DNA of 64,000 nt, taken from an uncultured Gemmatimonadota bacterium. GTDB lineage: Bacteria; Gemmatimonadota; Gemmatimonadetes; Gemmatimonadales; Gemmatimonadaceae. The notes beneath the pieces were generated by a model. The model worked only from the letters and a program-made list of their open reading frames with translations, was not told where the DNA came from and made no database searches. The DNA is taken from the NCBI GenBank assembly GCA_902826615.1, contig CADEFN010000002.1, positions 124,001 to 188,000 on the forward strand, read 5' to 3'. Each line of letters starts with the position of its first letter. Position 1 is the first letter of the stretch. Positions 1 to 8,993 of the stretch are shown here, piece after piece. A program made the translations under genes and the position numbers.

Positions 1-1847
1 GCCGGCGGCAGGGCCGGAGCAAAGAAGAAGCCTTGCCCCAGCTCACACCCCAGCTCCTGCAGCCCGTCGCGCTGCTCGAGCCGTTCGATCCCCTCGGCGA
101 TGGTCTCGATGCGCAGCGTGCGGCCGAGCGCGATGATGGCACGCACCAGCACCGGGTCCGCATCGGCCAGCGCCACCGAATCGACAAAGGTCCGGTCGAT
201 CTTGAGGATGTCGATGGGGAAACGCTGCAGGTAGCCCAGCGACGAATACCCGATCCCGAAGTCGTCGATGGCGAGGCGTACACCTAACGACTTGAGCGCG
301 CGCAACGTGGTGAGCGTGCTCTCCGACTGCATCAGCACACTTTCGGTTATCTCCAGTGTGAGCGCGGAGGGCTCCAGCCCCGAGCGTTCGAGTGCCCCGC
401 GAACGTCGTCGAGCAGCGACGGCTCCTGAAAGTGGCGCCCCGAGAGGTTCACACTCAGCCGCAGTGATTCGGCGCGACGATGATCACGACGCCAGGCGCT
501 GGCCTGGGCACACGCCTCCTCCAACACCTGGCGCCCGACGGGAATGATGAGCCCCGTTTCTTCCGCTATGGCAATCAGCCGGGAGGGCTCCACCAATCCC
601 CGTTTAGGGTGACGCCACCGCACCAGCGCTTCCGCGCCATAGAGCCGGCCAGTGGCCAGATGGACGATCGGCTGATACGCGATGGCAATTTCGTTGGCAC
701 TGATCGCCGCCCGCAGGTCGGCTTCGAGTTCCATCCACTCCACCAGTTCCTGGTGCATGGTCGGCTCGTAGATGGCGTACCGGCCCTTGTGACGCGACTT
801 GGCGAAGTACATGGCGAGATCGGCGTTTCGCAGCGCCACTTCAGGCGACTGCTCCAGCCCTACCTCGGCAATGCCCACGCTGACGCCGACAAACACCTCG
901 CGACCCCGCACCGTGAACGAGGCGTTCACGGCGGTCGCGATGCGCTCGGCGATCTGTTCGGCGTCGGGCAGACCCGTGATCCCTTCGAGGAGCACCGCAA
1001 ACTCGTCGCCGCCAAGGCGCGCGATGGTGTCACCCGGGCGGACACTGGTGGCCAGCCGGCTGGCGCAGGCCACCAGCAGCTCATCCCCGGCAGCGTGACC
1101 TAACGAGTCATTGACCTTCTTGAAGCCGTCGAGATCGAGAAAGAGGACGGCCAGCTGCCGCCCACCACGGGGCGCCCGGGCAATGGCATGCGCCACTCGA
1201 TTGAGAAAGAGCGAACGATTGGCCAGGCGCGTCAGTGAATCGTGAAAGGCCTGATGCGTGAGCTGCGCTTCAAGCGACCGCCGCTCCGAAATGTCGCGGG
1301 AGGTGATGACGATCCCTTCGATTCCTGGTTCCTCACGAAGGTCCGTAGAAGTGTTTTCGGTCCAGATCCACTCCTCGGCGCGGCGCACCCGCCACTCGGC
1401 AATCACGGTTCCGCCCTCACTGGCGCCACGTACAAACCAGGTCAGGGCGCTGGTGTCCTCAGGGTGGACGTGGCCGCTCAGTGCCGACCCTACGACGTCC
1501 GACGCGCTCAGCCCGAGCAAGTCCTCCACCGAGGGACTCGCGTATGTGATGGTGCCGTCGGGCGAGAAGATCAGCGTAACGTCGTTTGACTGCTGAACGA
1601 GGGCACGGAATCGCGACTCACTCGACACCAGGTGGTCGACCTCACGCTGCACCGATGCCATACGCCGAATCAGCGTCAGCACGACAAGGGCAATCACCAG
1701 GAAACCGGCGAACGACTTGGGGCCCATGCTGGCCGCGTCGGTTGCCACCACGCCGCACGCCACCACCACAACCACCGCCGGCACGAGACCTCGTGCCACG
1801 CGCAACCGTGCCCCGGCCGGAGCCGGAGCTTCTTTCGCTGAGGGCAT
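1..1847 (-). CDS. PAS-GGDEF-EAL membrane protein (c-di-GMP turnover), 3' end outside window
   Basis: This gene runs off the left edge; about 615 codons are visible from an ATG at 1845-1847, with an in-frame stop upstream at 1878-1880. An N-terminal hydrophobic stretch (about residues 20-62, two probable membrane segments) is followed by a PAS domain, a GGDEF domain with an intact RLGGDEF signature, and an EAL domain. The EAL part keeps the GAEALVRW, NLSGRHF, EITES and DDFGIGYSSLGYL motifs and the late AEGIE glutamate region. Both catalytic halves therefore look competent: GGDEF makes cyclic di-GMP from two GTP and EAL hydrolyses it. In such tandem proteins the net activity cannot be read from sequence. 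It is divergent from ruvB with an 86-base gap. The sensed signal is unknown. Confidence 0.93.
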   Translation of the reverse strand, partial: MPSAKEAPAPAGARLRVARGLVPAVVVVVACGVVATDAASMGPKSFAGFLVIALVVLTLIRRMASVQREVDHLVSSESRFRALVQQSNDVTLIFSPDGTITYASPSVEDLLGLSASDVVGSALSGHVHPEDTSALTWFVRGASEGGTVIAEWRVRRAEEWIWTENTSTDLREEPGIEGIVITSRDISERRSLEAQLTHQAFHDSLTRLANRSLFLNRVAHAIARAPRGGRQLAVLFLDLDGFKKVNDSLGHAAGDELLVACASRLATSVRPGDTIARLGGDEFAVLLEGITGLPDAEQIAERIATAVNASFTVRGREVFVGVSVGIAEVGLEQSPEVALRNADLAMYFAKSRHKGRYAIYEPTMHQELVEWMELEADLRAAISANEIAIAYQPIVHLATGRLYGAEALVRWRHPKRGLVEPSRLIAIAEETGLIIPVGRQVLEEACAQASAWRRDHRRAESLRLSVNLSGRHFQEPSLLDDVRGALERSGLEPSALTLEITESVLMQSESTLTTLRALKSLGVRLAIDDFGIGYSSLGYLQRFPIDILKIDRTFVDSVALADADPVLVRAIIALGRTLRIETIAEGIERLEQRDGLQELGCELGQGFFFAPALPP

Positions 1848-1916
1848 ACGAGCATCGACGCGTGTGACGCAGGCCGGTCACAAGATGTGATCCCCTTTTT
1901 CGGGCTTCGTTCGGGG

Positions 1917-1922
1917 TATATT
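1917..1922 (+). promoter_or_regulatory. Possible -10 hexamer for ruvB
   Basis: TATATT lies 11 bases before the ruvB ATG. If it is a -10 element, the transcript would start only about 5 bases before the ATG, giving almost no leader. I see no convincing -35 hexamer at the usual distance. Confidence 0.4.
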
Positions 1923-1933
1923 CTTCCCACCTC

Positions 1934-2956
1934 ATGGCGCACGAGATCACCACCCCCGACGAGCTTCCGGAAGAAGGCCCGGTCGAGCTCTCGCTCCGCC
2001 CACAGCGACTCGCCGAGTTCATCGGGCAGGACAAGGTGAAGGAAAGCCTCCGCATCTCCGTGGACGCCGCCCTCGCCCGCCGCGAGCCGCTCGACCATCT
2101 CCTTTTCTTCGGTCCCCCCGGCCTCGGCAAAACCACACTCGCCGAGCTCATTGCCCGCGAGTTGGGGGTGAACATCCGCACCACGTCGGGACCCGCGCTC
2201 GAAAAATCGGGTGACCTCGTCAGCATGCTCACCAACATGCGTGAGGGAGACATCCTCTTCATTGATGAGATCCACCGGCTGCGCGCCGTGATCGAAGAGT
2301 TCCTCTACCCCGCCATGGAGGACTACAAAATCGACATCCGGTTGTCGGAGGGCCCCAAAGCCCAGACGATCACCATGCCGATCGAGAAGTTCACCCTGAT
2401 CGGGGCGACGACACGCCAGGGCATGCTGACGCCCCCCATGCGGGCACGTTTTGGCATCGTGCAGCGGCTCAACTACTACCCGGCCAGTGATCTCGAACAG
2501 ATCGTGCGCCGGACGGCGACGGTGTTGCAGGTGGACATCGACGACGCCGGCAGCCATGAAATTGCCCGCCGGTCACGTGGCACACCCCGAATCGCCAATC
2601 GCCTGCTCCGGCGCATCAGGGACTATGCGCAGGTGCGTGCCGACGGCGCCATTACCGCTGCCGTGGCAAACGATGCACTGCAGTTGCTGGATGTCGACGA
2701 GTTCGGGCTCGACGACATGGATGCGCGCATCCTGCGGGCCCTGATCGAGAAATTCAACGGCGGGCCAGCGGGTGTTGGCTCCATTGCCGCCTCGGTAGCC
2801 GAAGACGCGGGCACCATCGAGGAGGTGTACGAACCGTTTCTGGTGCAGAACGGGTTTCTGCAGCGCACCCCGCGCGGACGTGTCGCCACACCGCTCGCCT
2901 ACAAGCACTTCGGCTACACACCGCCGCGCGACGACACACAAGGCTCGCTGCTCTGA
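1934..2956 (+). CDS. ruvB: Holliday junction branch-migration ATPase RuvB
   Basis: RuvB is the AAA+ motor that, with RuvA, drives branch migration of Holliday junctions during recombination and repair. The 340-residue protein has the family's normal length. It shows Walker A GPPGLGKT (residues 60-67), Walker B with DEIH (111-114), the sensor stretch [18 protein letters not shown], and the C-terminal winged-helix end [17 protein letters not shown]. No ruvA or ruvC is in view. It is first in a long plus-strand run, and queA begins 4 bases after its stop. Confidence 0.98.
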   Translation: MAHEITTPDELPEEGPVELSLRPQRLAEFIGQDKVKESLRISVDAALARREPLDHLLFFGPPGLGKTTLAELIARELGVNIRTTSGPALEKSGDLVSMLTNMREGDILFIDEIHRLRAVIEEFLYPAMEDYKIDIRLSEGPKAQTITMPIEKFTLIGATTRQGMLTPPMRARFGIVQRLNYYPASDLEQIVRRTATVLQVDIDDAGSHEIARRSRGTPRIANRLLRRIRDYAQVRADGAITAAVANDALQLLDVDEFGLDDMDARILRALIEKFNGGPAGVGSIAASVAEDAGTIEEVYEPFLVQNGFLQRTPRGRVATPLAYKHFGYTPPRDDTQGSLL

Positions 2957-2960
2957 GCCG

Positions 2961-3995
2961 ATGCGCGGGCTTCGCACCTCCGACTACGACTTCGAGCTCC
3001 CCCCGGACCGCATTGCCCAAACGCCCGATCCCAGGCGCGACGGCTCCCGGCTGCTGGTGGTGCATCGTGCGAGCGGTGCCATCGAACACCGGCACTTCCG
3101 TGATATCGTCAACCTGATTCCTGCGGGCGACACGATGGTGGTGAACACTACCCGTGTCATGCGAGCCCGACTGCTGGGTACGCGACCCTCCGGGAGTCCG
3201 GCCGAGATTCTCCTGCTGCGCGCACGCCCCGATGGCCGCTGGGAGGCCATGGTACGCCCCGGCTCAAAGCTGCGCCCGGGCCGTCGGGTCCACATCGCCG
3301 AAGGGTTCGACATCACCGTCGAGGAAGACACACCAAGAGGCACCCGTATCGTCTCGCTCCACACCACCCTCCCGGTCCACGAGGCGATCGAACGGTTTGG
3401 CCATGTGCCCCTCCCGCCCTACATCGAAAGAGCAGACTCACCGACCGACGCCGAGCGGTATCAGACCGTCTACTCGCGAGAAACGGGATCGGTGGCAGCG
3501 CCAACCGCGGGACTGCACTTCACCGATGAGGTGCTCGCGGCACTCGATGCGCACGGGGTGCAGCGCGCCCCTGTGTTGCTGCACGTCGGGGCCGGCACCT
3601 TTCGTCCCGTGGAAGTGGATGACCCGGCGCAGCACGAGATGCACGACGAGTGGTGCCAGGTGAGCAAGGAGACCGCGCAGACGATCGCCGCGACCCGCGC
3701 CCGCGGGGGAAAGATCTGGGCCGTCGGCACCACCTCGGTGCGGACCCTGGAAAGCATGGCCACATCACACGGCCTGGTCCGCGACGGCCATATGGAGACC
3801 CGCGCCTTCATCCGGCCACCATACACCTGGAAGGTGGTGGACCACCTCATCACCAACTTCCATTTGCCACGCTCAACCCTCATCATGCTGGTGGCCGCGC
3901 TGGCCGGATATGACCTCACCATGGAGGCGTATCACGTGGCAATTCGCGAAGGTTACCGCTTCTACTCATATGGCGATGCGATGCTCGTGGTCTAG
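2961..3995 (+). CDS. queA: S-adenosylmethionine:tRNA ribosyltransferase-isomerase QueA
   Basis: QueA transfers and isomerises the ribose of S-adenosylmethionine onto 7-aminomethyl-7-deazaguanine in tRNA, giving epoxyqueuosine. The product is 344 residues, the usual size. It opens with the family-like MRGLRTSDYDFELPP and contains PTAGLHFT, the conserved HVGAGTF region and NFHLPRSTLIMLV near the C-terminus. An in-frame ATG upstream at 2880 would extend the protein into ruvB; the ATG at 2961 fits both the family N-terminus and the 4-base spacing from ruvB. RuvB-QueA adjacency is common in bacteria. Confidence 0.97.
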   Translation: MRGLRTSDYDFELPPDRIAQTPDPRRDGSRLLVVHRASGAIEHRHFRDIVNLIPAGDTMVVNTTRVMRARLLGTRPSGSPAEILLLRARPDGRWEAMVRPGSKLRPGRRVHIAEGFDITVEEDTPRGTRIVSLHTTLPVHEAIERFGHVPLPPYIERADSPTDAERYQTVYSRETGSVAAPTAGLHFTDEVLAALDAHGVQRAPVLLHVGAGTFRPVEVDDPAQHEMHDEWCQVSKETAQTIAATRARGGKIWAVGTTSVRTLESMATSHGLVRDGHMETRAFIRPPYTWKVVDHLITNFHLPRSTLIMLVAALAGYDLTMEAYHVAIREGYRFYSYGDAMLVV

Positions 3996-4386
3996 TGCAG
4001 CGGCCCTTGGCCTGGTGGCCTGTGTTACCACCACCACGACGCGGATCTTCGTCCCGTCGCCGCAGAACCCCAGTTACCGGCCAAACCAGGCCGCGCCGGT
4101 CTTGTCGGAATACCTCCGGTTGCAGTGTCCGGCCTTCCGGCAGGCAAAGCTCCCCGACACCGGGACGGTACGTTTTTCCGTCGACGTGGACACTGCGGGC
4201 GTGGCGCAACGTGCCGAACTCAGGGCGGGCAGTGGCGACAAACTGATGGACGACGTGTTTGGCACGGTGGCGGCGCAGCTCACTTTTCCGCGTGACAGCG
4301 TCCCACGGCGCGCCAAACAGCGGGTCGAGCCCGTCCTGATTCATTACCAGTGCCGAGGAGACTCGGCCAGCGTCGTGGTCCGCTAA
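3970..4386 (+). CDS. Predicted lipoprotein with TonB C-terminal-like fold
   Basis: This small protein (138 residues) starts inside the end of queA, overlapping it by 26 bases in another frame. The N-terminus is a short lipoprotein signal with a lipobox-like GLVAC cysteine, so it is probably lipidated by Lgt, whose gene is at 11233. The remainder contains a segment of the type TGTVRFSVDVDTAG...LMDDVFGTVAAQLTF, which resembles the C-terminal domain of TonB-type energy transducers, where a carboxy end contacts a partner protein. No transmembrane or Pro-rich linker is seen, so it is not a full TonB. Partner and role are unknown. A second ATG at 3976 is an equally possible start. Confidence 0.7.
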   Translation: MAMRCSWSSAAALGLVACVTTTTTRIFVPSPQNPSYRPNQAAPVLSEYLRLQCPAFRQAKLPDTGTVRFSVDVDTAGVAQRAELRAGSGDKLMDDVFGTVAAQLTFPRDSVPRRAKQRVEPVLIHYQCRGDSASVVVR

Positions 4387-4435
4387 AAAGGGCCGATTTG
4401 AGGGCCGCCGGGCCCGCGCCGCCTTTCGCCGCACC

Positions 4436-4540
4436 ATGTACATTTCCCGATCCAACTCGCGTGCCACCTTCGTCGACAGGATCTTCCGTTCCTGGCCAGA
4501 CGATGCGTTGCGCCGGTTCGCCCCCCAAACGCAATCATGA
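4436..4540 (+). other. 34-codon open frame overlapping the yajC start (possible leader ORF)
   Basis: A 34-residue frame begins with ATG at 4436 and ends in a TGA that overlaps the yajC ATG as ATGA. It fills most of the 150-base gap between the lipoprotein gene and yajC. I recognise no protein family and see no good ribosome-binding site, so it may be chance. The exact ATGA junction is the only reason to list it. Confidence 0.2.
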
Positions 4541-4908
4541 CCGTGTTCACCATCGCGGGGTTCCCCCTGCTGCAAGCGGCGACCCCCACCGGTTCGCTCA
4601 CGCCGTTCCTGTTTCAGCTCGCGGCCATTTCGGCCATCATCTACTTCTTCATGATCCGCCCGCAGCAGAAACAGCGGAAGCAGCATGAAGAACGTCTCAA
4701 GAACCTCAAGCGCGGAGATCACGTGGTCACCGCGGGCGGGATCGTGGGCGAAATCGTGCACATGAAGGAAGCCACCACCGATGGTGGCCCGACCAAAACC
4801 ATGGACGACCACATCACCATCAAGTCCGCCGAGTCGCGCCTGATCGTCGAACGCGGCCGTATCACACGGGTCATGGGTGATGGCGGCACCACCAATCCCG
4901 CTGCGTGA
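4537..4908 (+). CDS. yajC: Preprotein translocase accessory subunit YajC
   Basis: YajC is the small membrane subunit that associates with SecDF-SecYEG in protein export. The 123-residue product has a single hydrophobic segment (about residues 20-40) ending in the family hallmark FMIRPQQK, followed by a basic region and the cytosolic core KRGDHVVTAGGIVGEI. The C-terminal tail is slightly longer than in short homologues. Its stop overlaps the GTG start of def by 4 bases. No secD or secF follows here, unlike in many genomes. Confidence 0.95.
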   Translation: MTVFTIAGFPLLQAATPTGSLTPFLFQLAAISAIIYFFMIRPQQKQRKQHEERLKNLKRGDHVVTAGGIVGEIVHMKEATTDGGPTKTMDDHITIKSAESRLIVERGRITRVMGDGGTTNPAA

Positions 4909-5465
4909 GCCTCCTTCCGATCCACGTCCTCGGCTCTCCCATTCTTCGCGAGGAGACGACGGTCGTTACCGAGGTCACCGATGAGATGCGTACGCTCATC
5001 GATGACATGTACGAGACCATGTACGCGGCCAGCGGCATCGGGCTGGCCGCACCGCAGGTCGGGCGTTCCGAGCGCATTGCGGTGGTGGATGTCGAGGGGC
5101 AGAAGTTCGCTCTGATCAACCCAGAAATCGTCGAACGCGATGGGAAGGAACGCGCCGAAGAAGCCTGTCTCTCGATTCCCGAGATCTACGGGCACGTGGA
5201 GCGCGCCAAACGGGTGGTGGTACAAGCCATCGATCGCGACGGGAAGCCATACGAGATCGAAGCACGCGGGCTCCTGGCACGCTGTTTCCAGCACGAGATC
5301 GATCACCTGCATGGCCGGTTGTTCATCGACTATCTGAGTTATCTCAAGCGGCGCGGCGCCATGAATGAGTGGGAGGAGCTGAAGGCGCAGTATCCCGGCA
5401 ACATCCGCCATCTCATTCCCGGTCAGCACGAAACCGACGCGGATCATCCTGAAGCGGAGATGTAA
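4905..5465 (+). CDS. def: Peptide deformylase
   Basis: Def removes the formyl group from N-terminal formylmethionine on new proteins. All three metal-site motifs are visible in this 186-residue protein: GIGLAAPQVG (residues 44-53), EACLS with the metal-binding cysteine (86-90; family consensus is EGCLS), and QHEIDH (129-134). The start is a GTG overlapping the yajC stop, so translation is probably coupled. It sits directly before fmt, the enzyme that adds the formyl group, the classical def-fmt pairing. The G-to-A change in motif 2 is tolerated in some homologues. Confidence 0.97.
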   Translation: MSLLPIHVLGSPILREETTVVTEVTDEMRTLIDDMYETMYAASGIGLAAPQVGRSERIAVVDVEGQKFALINPEIVERDGKERAEEACLSIPEIYGHVERAKRVVVQAIDRDGKPYEIEARGLLARCFQHEIDHLHGRLFIDYLSYLKRRGAMNEWEELKAQYPGNIRHLIPGQHETDADHPEAEM

Positions 5466-5498
5466 CATGCCGCCCGTCGGGCAAGGCTGAATCCGGAT

Positions 5499-6431
5499 AT
5501 GCGCATTCTCTTTTGGGGCACACCGGAGTTTGCCACTCCCGCCTTGCGCGCCATGCTCGGCGAAGGGCATGACGTCGTGGCGGTGGTCACCCAGCCCGAC
5601 CGTGCGCAGGGACGCAGCCGTTCGGTGCTGGTCCCGTCGCCGGTGAAAGTTGTGGCGCAGGAAGAAGGCATTCCGGTGTTGCAGCCAGACAAACCACGTG
5701 GTGAAGACTTTCTCGCCGAGCTCAGGGCACTCGCGCCCGATCTCTCCGTGGTGGTGGCCTATGGGCACATCCTCATCCGCGAGGTGATCGACCTCCCGCC
5801 GATGGGCACCTGGAACATCCACGCCTCGCTCCTGCCTCGCTGGCGGGGCGCTGCCCCCATCGAGGCCGCCATCCTGGCGGGCGACACCGAAAGTGGCGTT
5901 GCCATCATGCACCTGGTGCCCAAACTCGACGCCGGCCCGGTGATTCTCTCGGTCCCCACCCCCGTCGCGCCAGACGAAACCGGGGGTGAACTCACCGAAC
6001 GCCTCGCTGAACTCGGGGCGTTAGGCATCATCGAAGCGCTGGCCCTGGCATCGTTAGGTGCGCCGGTGGCTGGCACACCGCAGGACGAGTCCCGGGTGAC
6101 CTATGCTCCAAAGATCGGCCGCGAACAGGCACGCATTGACTGGACCCGTGACGCCGTGCAGGTGGCCCGCACCATCCGGGCGTTTGACCCGCGACCCGGG
6201 GCCTGGAGCACTCTCCGCGGTGTCGACACCAAACTCTCCGGTGTAGTCGTGAGTGAGGGCGTTGCGGGCGCCCCCGGCAGTGTGCTGGCCATCGACGAGC
6301 AGGGCATGCTGGTGGGCTGTGGTCGCAATGCCGTCCGCATTGCCTACGCCCAGATCGCCGGCAAACGCCGCATGGCCGCCCTCGATCTGGCCCAGGGACG
6401 TCAGATCGTGGCCGGAGAAGCGTTCGCGTGA
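5499..6431 (+). CDS. fmt: Methionyl-tRNA formyltransferase
   Basis: Fmt transfers a formyl group from 10-formyltetrahydrofolate to Met-tRNAfMet for translation initiation. The 310-residue protein has the N-terminal Rossmann start MRILFWGTPEFA, the folate-site motif SLLPRWRGAAPI, the catalytic Asn-His-Asp region (WNIHAS, LDAGPV), and the C-terminal tRNA-binding OB domain beginning near APKIGREQARIDW. It begins 33 bases after def and ends in a 4-base overlap with the next gene. Two TTA-GG codon pairs occur near 6020 and 6052. Confidence 0.97.
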   Translation: MRILFWGTPEFATPALRAMLGEGHDVVAVVTQPDRAQGRSRSVLVPSPVKVVAQEEGIPVLQPDKPRGEDFLAELRALAPDLSVVVAYGHILIREVIDLPPMGTWNIHASLLPRWRGAAPIEAAILAGDTESGVAIMHLVPKLDAGPVILSVPTPVAPDETGGELTERLAELGALGIIEALALASLGAPVAGTPQDESRVTYAPKIGREQARIDWTRDAVQVARTIRAFDPRPGAWSTLRGVDTKLSGVVVSEGVAGAPGSVLAIDEQGMLVGCGRNAVRIAYAQIAGKRRMAALDLAQGRQIVAGEAFA

Positions 6432-6874
6432 GCGAGTCTCACCAGGAGCTGCACCAACGGATCGCCTCGTCGTTCGCGCGCCAGACCTTCATGGCACATC
6501 TGGGCGCCGCCCTCGCTCGTGTGGAGCCCGGTCTCGTGGAAATCACCCTGTCGGCTCGCGACACGCTCAAGCAGCAGCACGGCTTCCTGCATGCCGGGGT
6601 GGTCACATCCATCGTCGATTCGGCCTGCGGATATGCCGCCCTGACCACCATGCCGGCGGATGCTGGAGTCCTGAGCGTTGAGTTCAAGATCAATCTGGTC
6701 GCCCCGGCAGCAGGTGAGCGCTTCCTGGCTCGCGGAACGGTCCTCAAGGCAGGTCGGTCCATGGTCGTGTGTCGGGGAGAGGCCTTTTGCCTCGATACCG
6801 CCGAACCGCGGCTCATCGCCGCCATGCAGGCCACGATGATGGTCATGAAAGACCGGCCGGGGGTGGCAGACTAA
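6428..6874 (+). CDS. Hotdog-fold thioesterase (PaaI-like)
   Basis: A 148-residue single hotdog domain. The signature HGFLHAGVVTSIVDSACGYAA matches the PaaI/YigI-type acyl-CoA thioesterase pattern, where the HG motif and following Asp lie near the active site. It probably hydrolyses a short-chain or aromatic acyl-CoA; the substrate cannot be told from sequence. The GTG start overlaps the fmt stop by 4 bases, so it is translated with the formylation genes, although no functional link is evident. Confidence 0.88.
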   Translation: MSESHQELHQRIASSFARQTFMAHLGAALARVEPGLVEITLSARDTLKQQHGFLHAGVVTSIVDSACGYAALTTMPADAGVLSVEFKINLVAPAAGERFLARGTVLKAGRSMVVCRGEAFCLDTAEPRLIAAMQATMMVMKDRPGVAD

Positions 6875-6891
6875 GCCCTGCGCGGGGCGGC

Positions 6892-6897
6892 TATCTT
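6892..6897 (+). promoter_or_regulatory. Possible leaderless -10 hexamer before rsmB
   Basis: TATCTT ends 6 bases before the rsmB ATG at 6904, in the 29-base gap after the thioesterase gene. Spacing and sequence match other hexamers in this window (17754, 17699, 32058, 38076), suggesting an internal promoter for a leaderless transcript. No -35 element is evident. Confidence 0.4.
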
Positions 6898-6903
6898 TCC
6901 CGT

Positions 6904-8265
6904 ATGGTCGCCCCACCCGCCCGCCGTTTTTCGCCCCGCGCTGTCGAAATCACCCCCTCCCGCATCGCCGCTGGGGCAATCCTCGCCGAGATACGCGACG
7001 GACGCCTGCTGGACCAGGCGCTGGATCAGCACACCGGGGCGCTCGACCCACGCGACAAACGCTGGACGCGGGAACTGGTCTCCGGACTCCTGCGCGAGCG
7101 CGGCCGCGTTGACGCCTGGATTGGGGCCCGTGCCACAGGGGGCATCGCCCGACTGGATGTCGATCTGGTTGACCTGTTGCGCCTGGGAGTCTACCAGCTG
7201 CTCTTCATGGATTCGGTCCCTGCCTATGCTGCCATCGGGCAGATGGTGGAGCTGGTCAAGACTCGGCATGGCATCGGGGCCAGCAAATTGGCCAACGCCA
7301 TTCTGCGCCGCATCGACCGTGAGCGCGACTCGTTGCACGACGAGATCGATGCCCTTGGCACGGACACAGCCGACTATCTCGCGACCCGATATTCGCATCC
7401 GGCCTGGCTGGTCGCGCGGTACATCGAACGGCTGGGGCACGACGCCACCCGCGACCTCCTGATCGCCAACAACAGCGAGGCCTTTCCCTCGCTGCGACCC
7501 TGGGGCGTCGACGCCGAGGCGCTGCGCACAGCGCTCCGCGAGGCCAATTTGCCCTACGATCATCATCCCCTCGATCCTGAGTGTGTGCCGCTGAGCGGGT
7601 CGGCGTCGGTGCCATCACTCCCGTGGTTTGAGGAAGGACGCTTTTTTGTGCAGGACCCGGCGGCCACGCTGGTCACTCGTTATGCGGCCGTGCCCACTGG
7701 CTCGCGGGTGCTCGATCTCTGCGCCGCTCCGGGCGGCAAGGCCATCGAACTCTCACGCACGGCGTCCCAGGTGATCGCCGCCGATCGCTCCGCCGCCCGG
7801 CTCGAGCGGGTGAAAGAGAATCTGGCGCGACTTCGCGTGACCAACGTGCAACCGATGGTCGCTGACGCGATCACCGCGACCTTCGAAGCTGCAGACGCCG
7901 TTTTGGTGGACGCCCCGTGCACTGGCACTGGCACCTTTCGCCGGCACCCCGACGCACGCTGGCGCCTGCGCATCTCGGACCTCCATGTCTCGGCGGCGCT
8001 TCAGCGCGACATTCTGACCAACGCGGCACGCGCCGTTTCGCCCGGTGGTCTCCTCATCTACAGCACCTGTTCGCTCGAGCCCGAGGAAAATGACGAGCAG
8101 GTCACCTGGTTCCTCGACAGCCATCCAGAGTTTGTCCTCGAGGCCCCTCCGGTGGGTGTGGTGCCGGAGTCCGTGATCAGCGAAGGACTCCTCAAGGTGC
8201 TGCCGCACCTCCACGCCAGCGATGGCGCCTTTGCGGCGCGCTTCCGCCGCCGGGAGATCGACTGA
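6904..8265 (+). CDS. rsmB: 16S rRNA (cytosine-967-C5) methyltransferase RsmB
   Basis: RsmB methylates C967 of 16S rRNA using S-adenosylmethionine. The 453-residue protein has the two-part architecture expected: an N-terminal NusB-like RNA-binding region (about residues 15-150) and a C-terminal Rossmann methyltransferase. Visible motifs are VLDLCAAPGGKA for SAM binding, the motif IV cysteine in DAPCTGTGTFRRHPD, and the catalytic cysteine in YSTCSLEPEEN. An upstream in-frame start would run into the thioesterase gene; ATG 6904 gives the normal N-terminus. Its stop shares one base with the next start (TGATG). Confidence 0.95.
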   Translation: MVAPPARRFSPRAVEITPSRIAAGAILAEIRDGRLLDQALDQHTGALDPRDKRWTRELVSGLLRERGRVDAWIGARATGGIARLDVDLVDLLRLGVYQLLFMDSVPAYAAIGQMVELVKTRHGIGASKLANAILRRIDRERDSLHDEIDALGTDTADYLATRYSHPAWLVARYIERLGHDATRDLLIANNSEAFPSLRPWGVDAEALRTALREANLPYDHHPLDPECVPLSGSASVPSLPWFEEGRFFVQDPAATLVTRYAAVPTGSRVLDLCAAPGGKAIELSRTASQVIAADRSAARLERVKENLARLRVTNVQPMVADAITATFEAADAVLVDAPCTGTGTFRRHPDARWRLRISDLHVSAALQRDILTNAARAVSPGGLLIYSTCSLEPEENDEQVTWFLDSHPEFVLEAPPVGVVPESVISEGLLKVLPHLHASDGAFAARFRRREID

Positions 8266-8993
8266 TGCCTCCGAGTACGAAGGCGCGAAAGTGGCTCCCA
8301 TTTGTCGTGGCGGCGACGTCGGGATTCCTCCTGGCGTTTGCCCTCGTCGCGCTCTTCCTTTTTCCGGCCGACGACGCCCCGCAGGAAGTGCGTGTGCCCA
8401 GCGTGGTTGGGCTCCCCTTTACCGATGCGGAACGCCGACTCAAGGCGCTCGGGCTGGTGGCCTCGTTAGGTCAGGAGCGTCCATCGGGTGATCTGCCGAA
8501 AAACGCCGTCGTCGCCCAAACGCCTGTGGCGGGTGAAACGGTCAACAATGGCGCCGAGATTGTCCTGGACGTGAGCGAGGGGGTGGCGCGTGCCGCTGTG
8601 CCGGCCCTGCTCGGGCTCGCTCGCGACGACGCGGAGCGCGCACTGACCGCCGTCGGACTCGCGCTTGGCGATGTCACCGAACAGCCCAGCGACAGTGCCC
8701 GTGGCATTGTGCTCGCCGCCACCCCCGCGACTGGCGTGGCGGTGCCAAAGGGCACACGGGTCGCCGTGGTGCTCAGTGCGGGGCCGGGCGAGCTCTCGCT
8801 CCCCGATGTGATCGGTCGTGACATCGACAGCGCCAGGGGACTCCTGGAACAGCTCGGCCTCACGCTCGCCCCAGCCGAGTACGACTCTTTGTCCTCGCTC
8901 CCGCGGGGCACCGTGATTGGCCAAACACCCGCAGCAGGCGCCTCCATCACCAGTGGCAGCACCGTCACCCTTCGTATTGCCGGACGCCCATGA
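8265..8993 (+). CDS. Membrane-anchored protein with three PASTA domains
   Basis: The 242-residue protein has one N-terminal membrane segment (about residues 11-33) and then three consecutive PASTA repeats of about 65 residues. Each begins with a pattern like VPSVVGLPFTDAERRLKALGL and ends near QTPVAGETV. PASTA domains bind peptidoglycan fragments or mediate cell-wall contacts, usually attached to a Ser/Thr kinase or a penicillin-binding protein. Here neither catalytic part is present, so it is probably a periplasmic adaptor or wall-binding protein. It sits between rsmB and rpe with 1- and 4-base overlaps. Confidence 0.9.
   Translation: MPPSTKARKWLPFVVAATSGFLLAFALVALFLFPADDAPQEVRVPSVVGLPFTDAERRLKALGLVASLGQERPSGDLPKNAVVAQTPVAGETVNNGAEIVLDVSEGVARAAVPALLGLARDDAERALTAVGLALGDVTEQPSDSARGIVLAATPATGVAVPKGTRVAVVLSAGPGELSLPDVIGRDIDSARGLLEQLGLTLAPAEYDSLSSLPRGTVIGQTPAAGASITSGSTVTLRIAGRP

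Noticed and set aside
4719-5912. A 397-codon open frame on the minus strand
   Set aside because: It is opposite yajC, def and fmt, all of which show full family motifs. No domain is recognisable in it.
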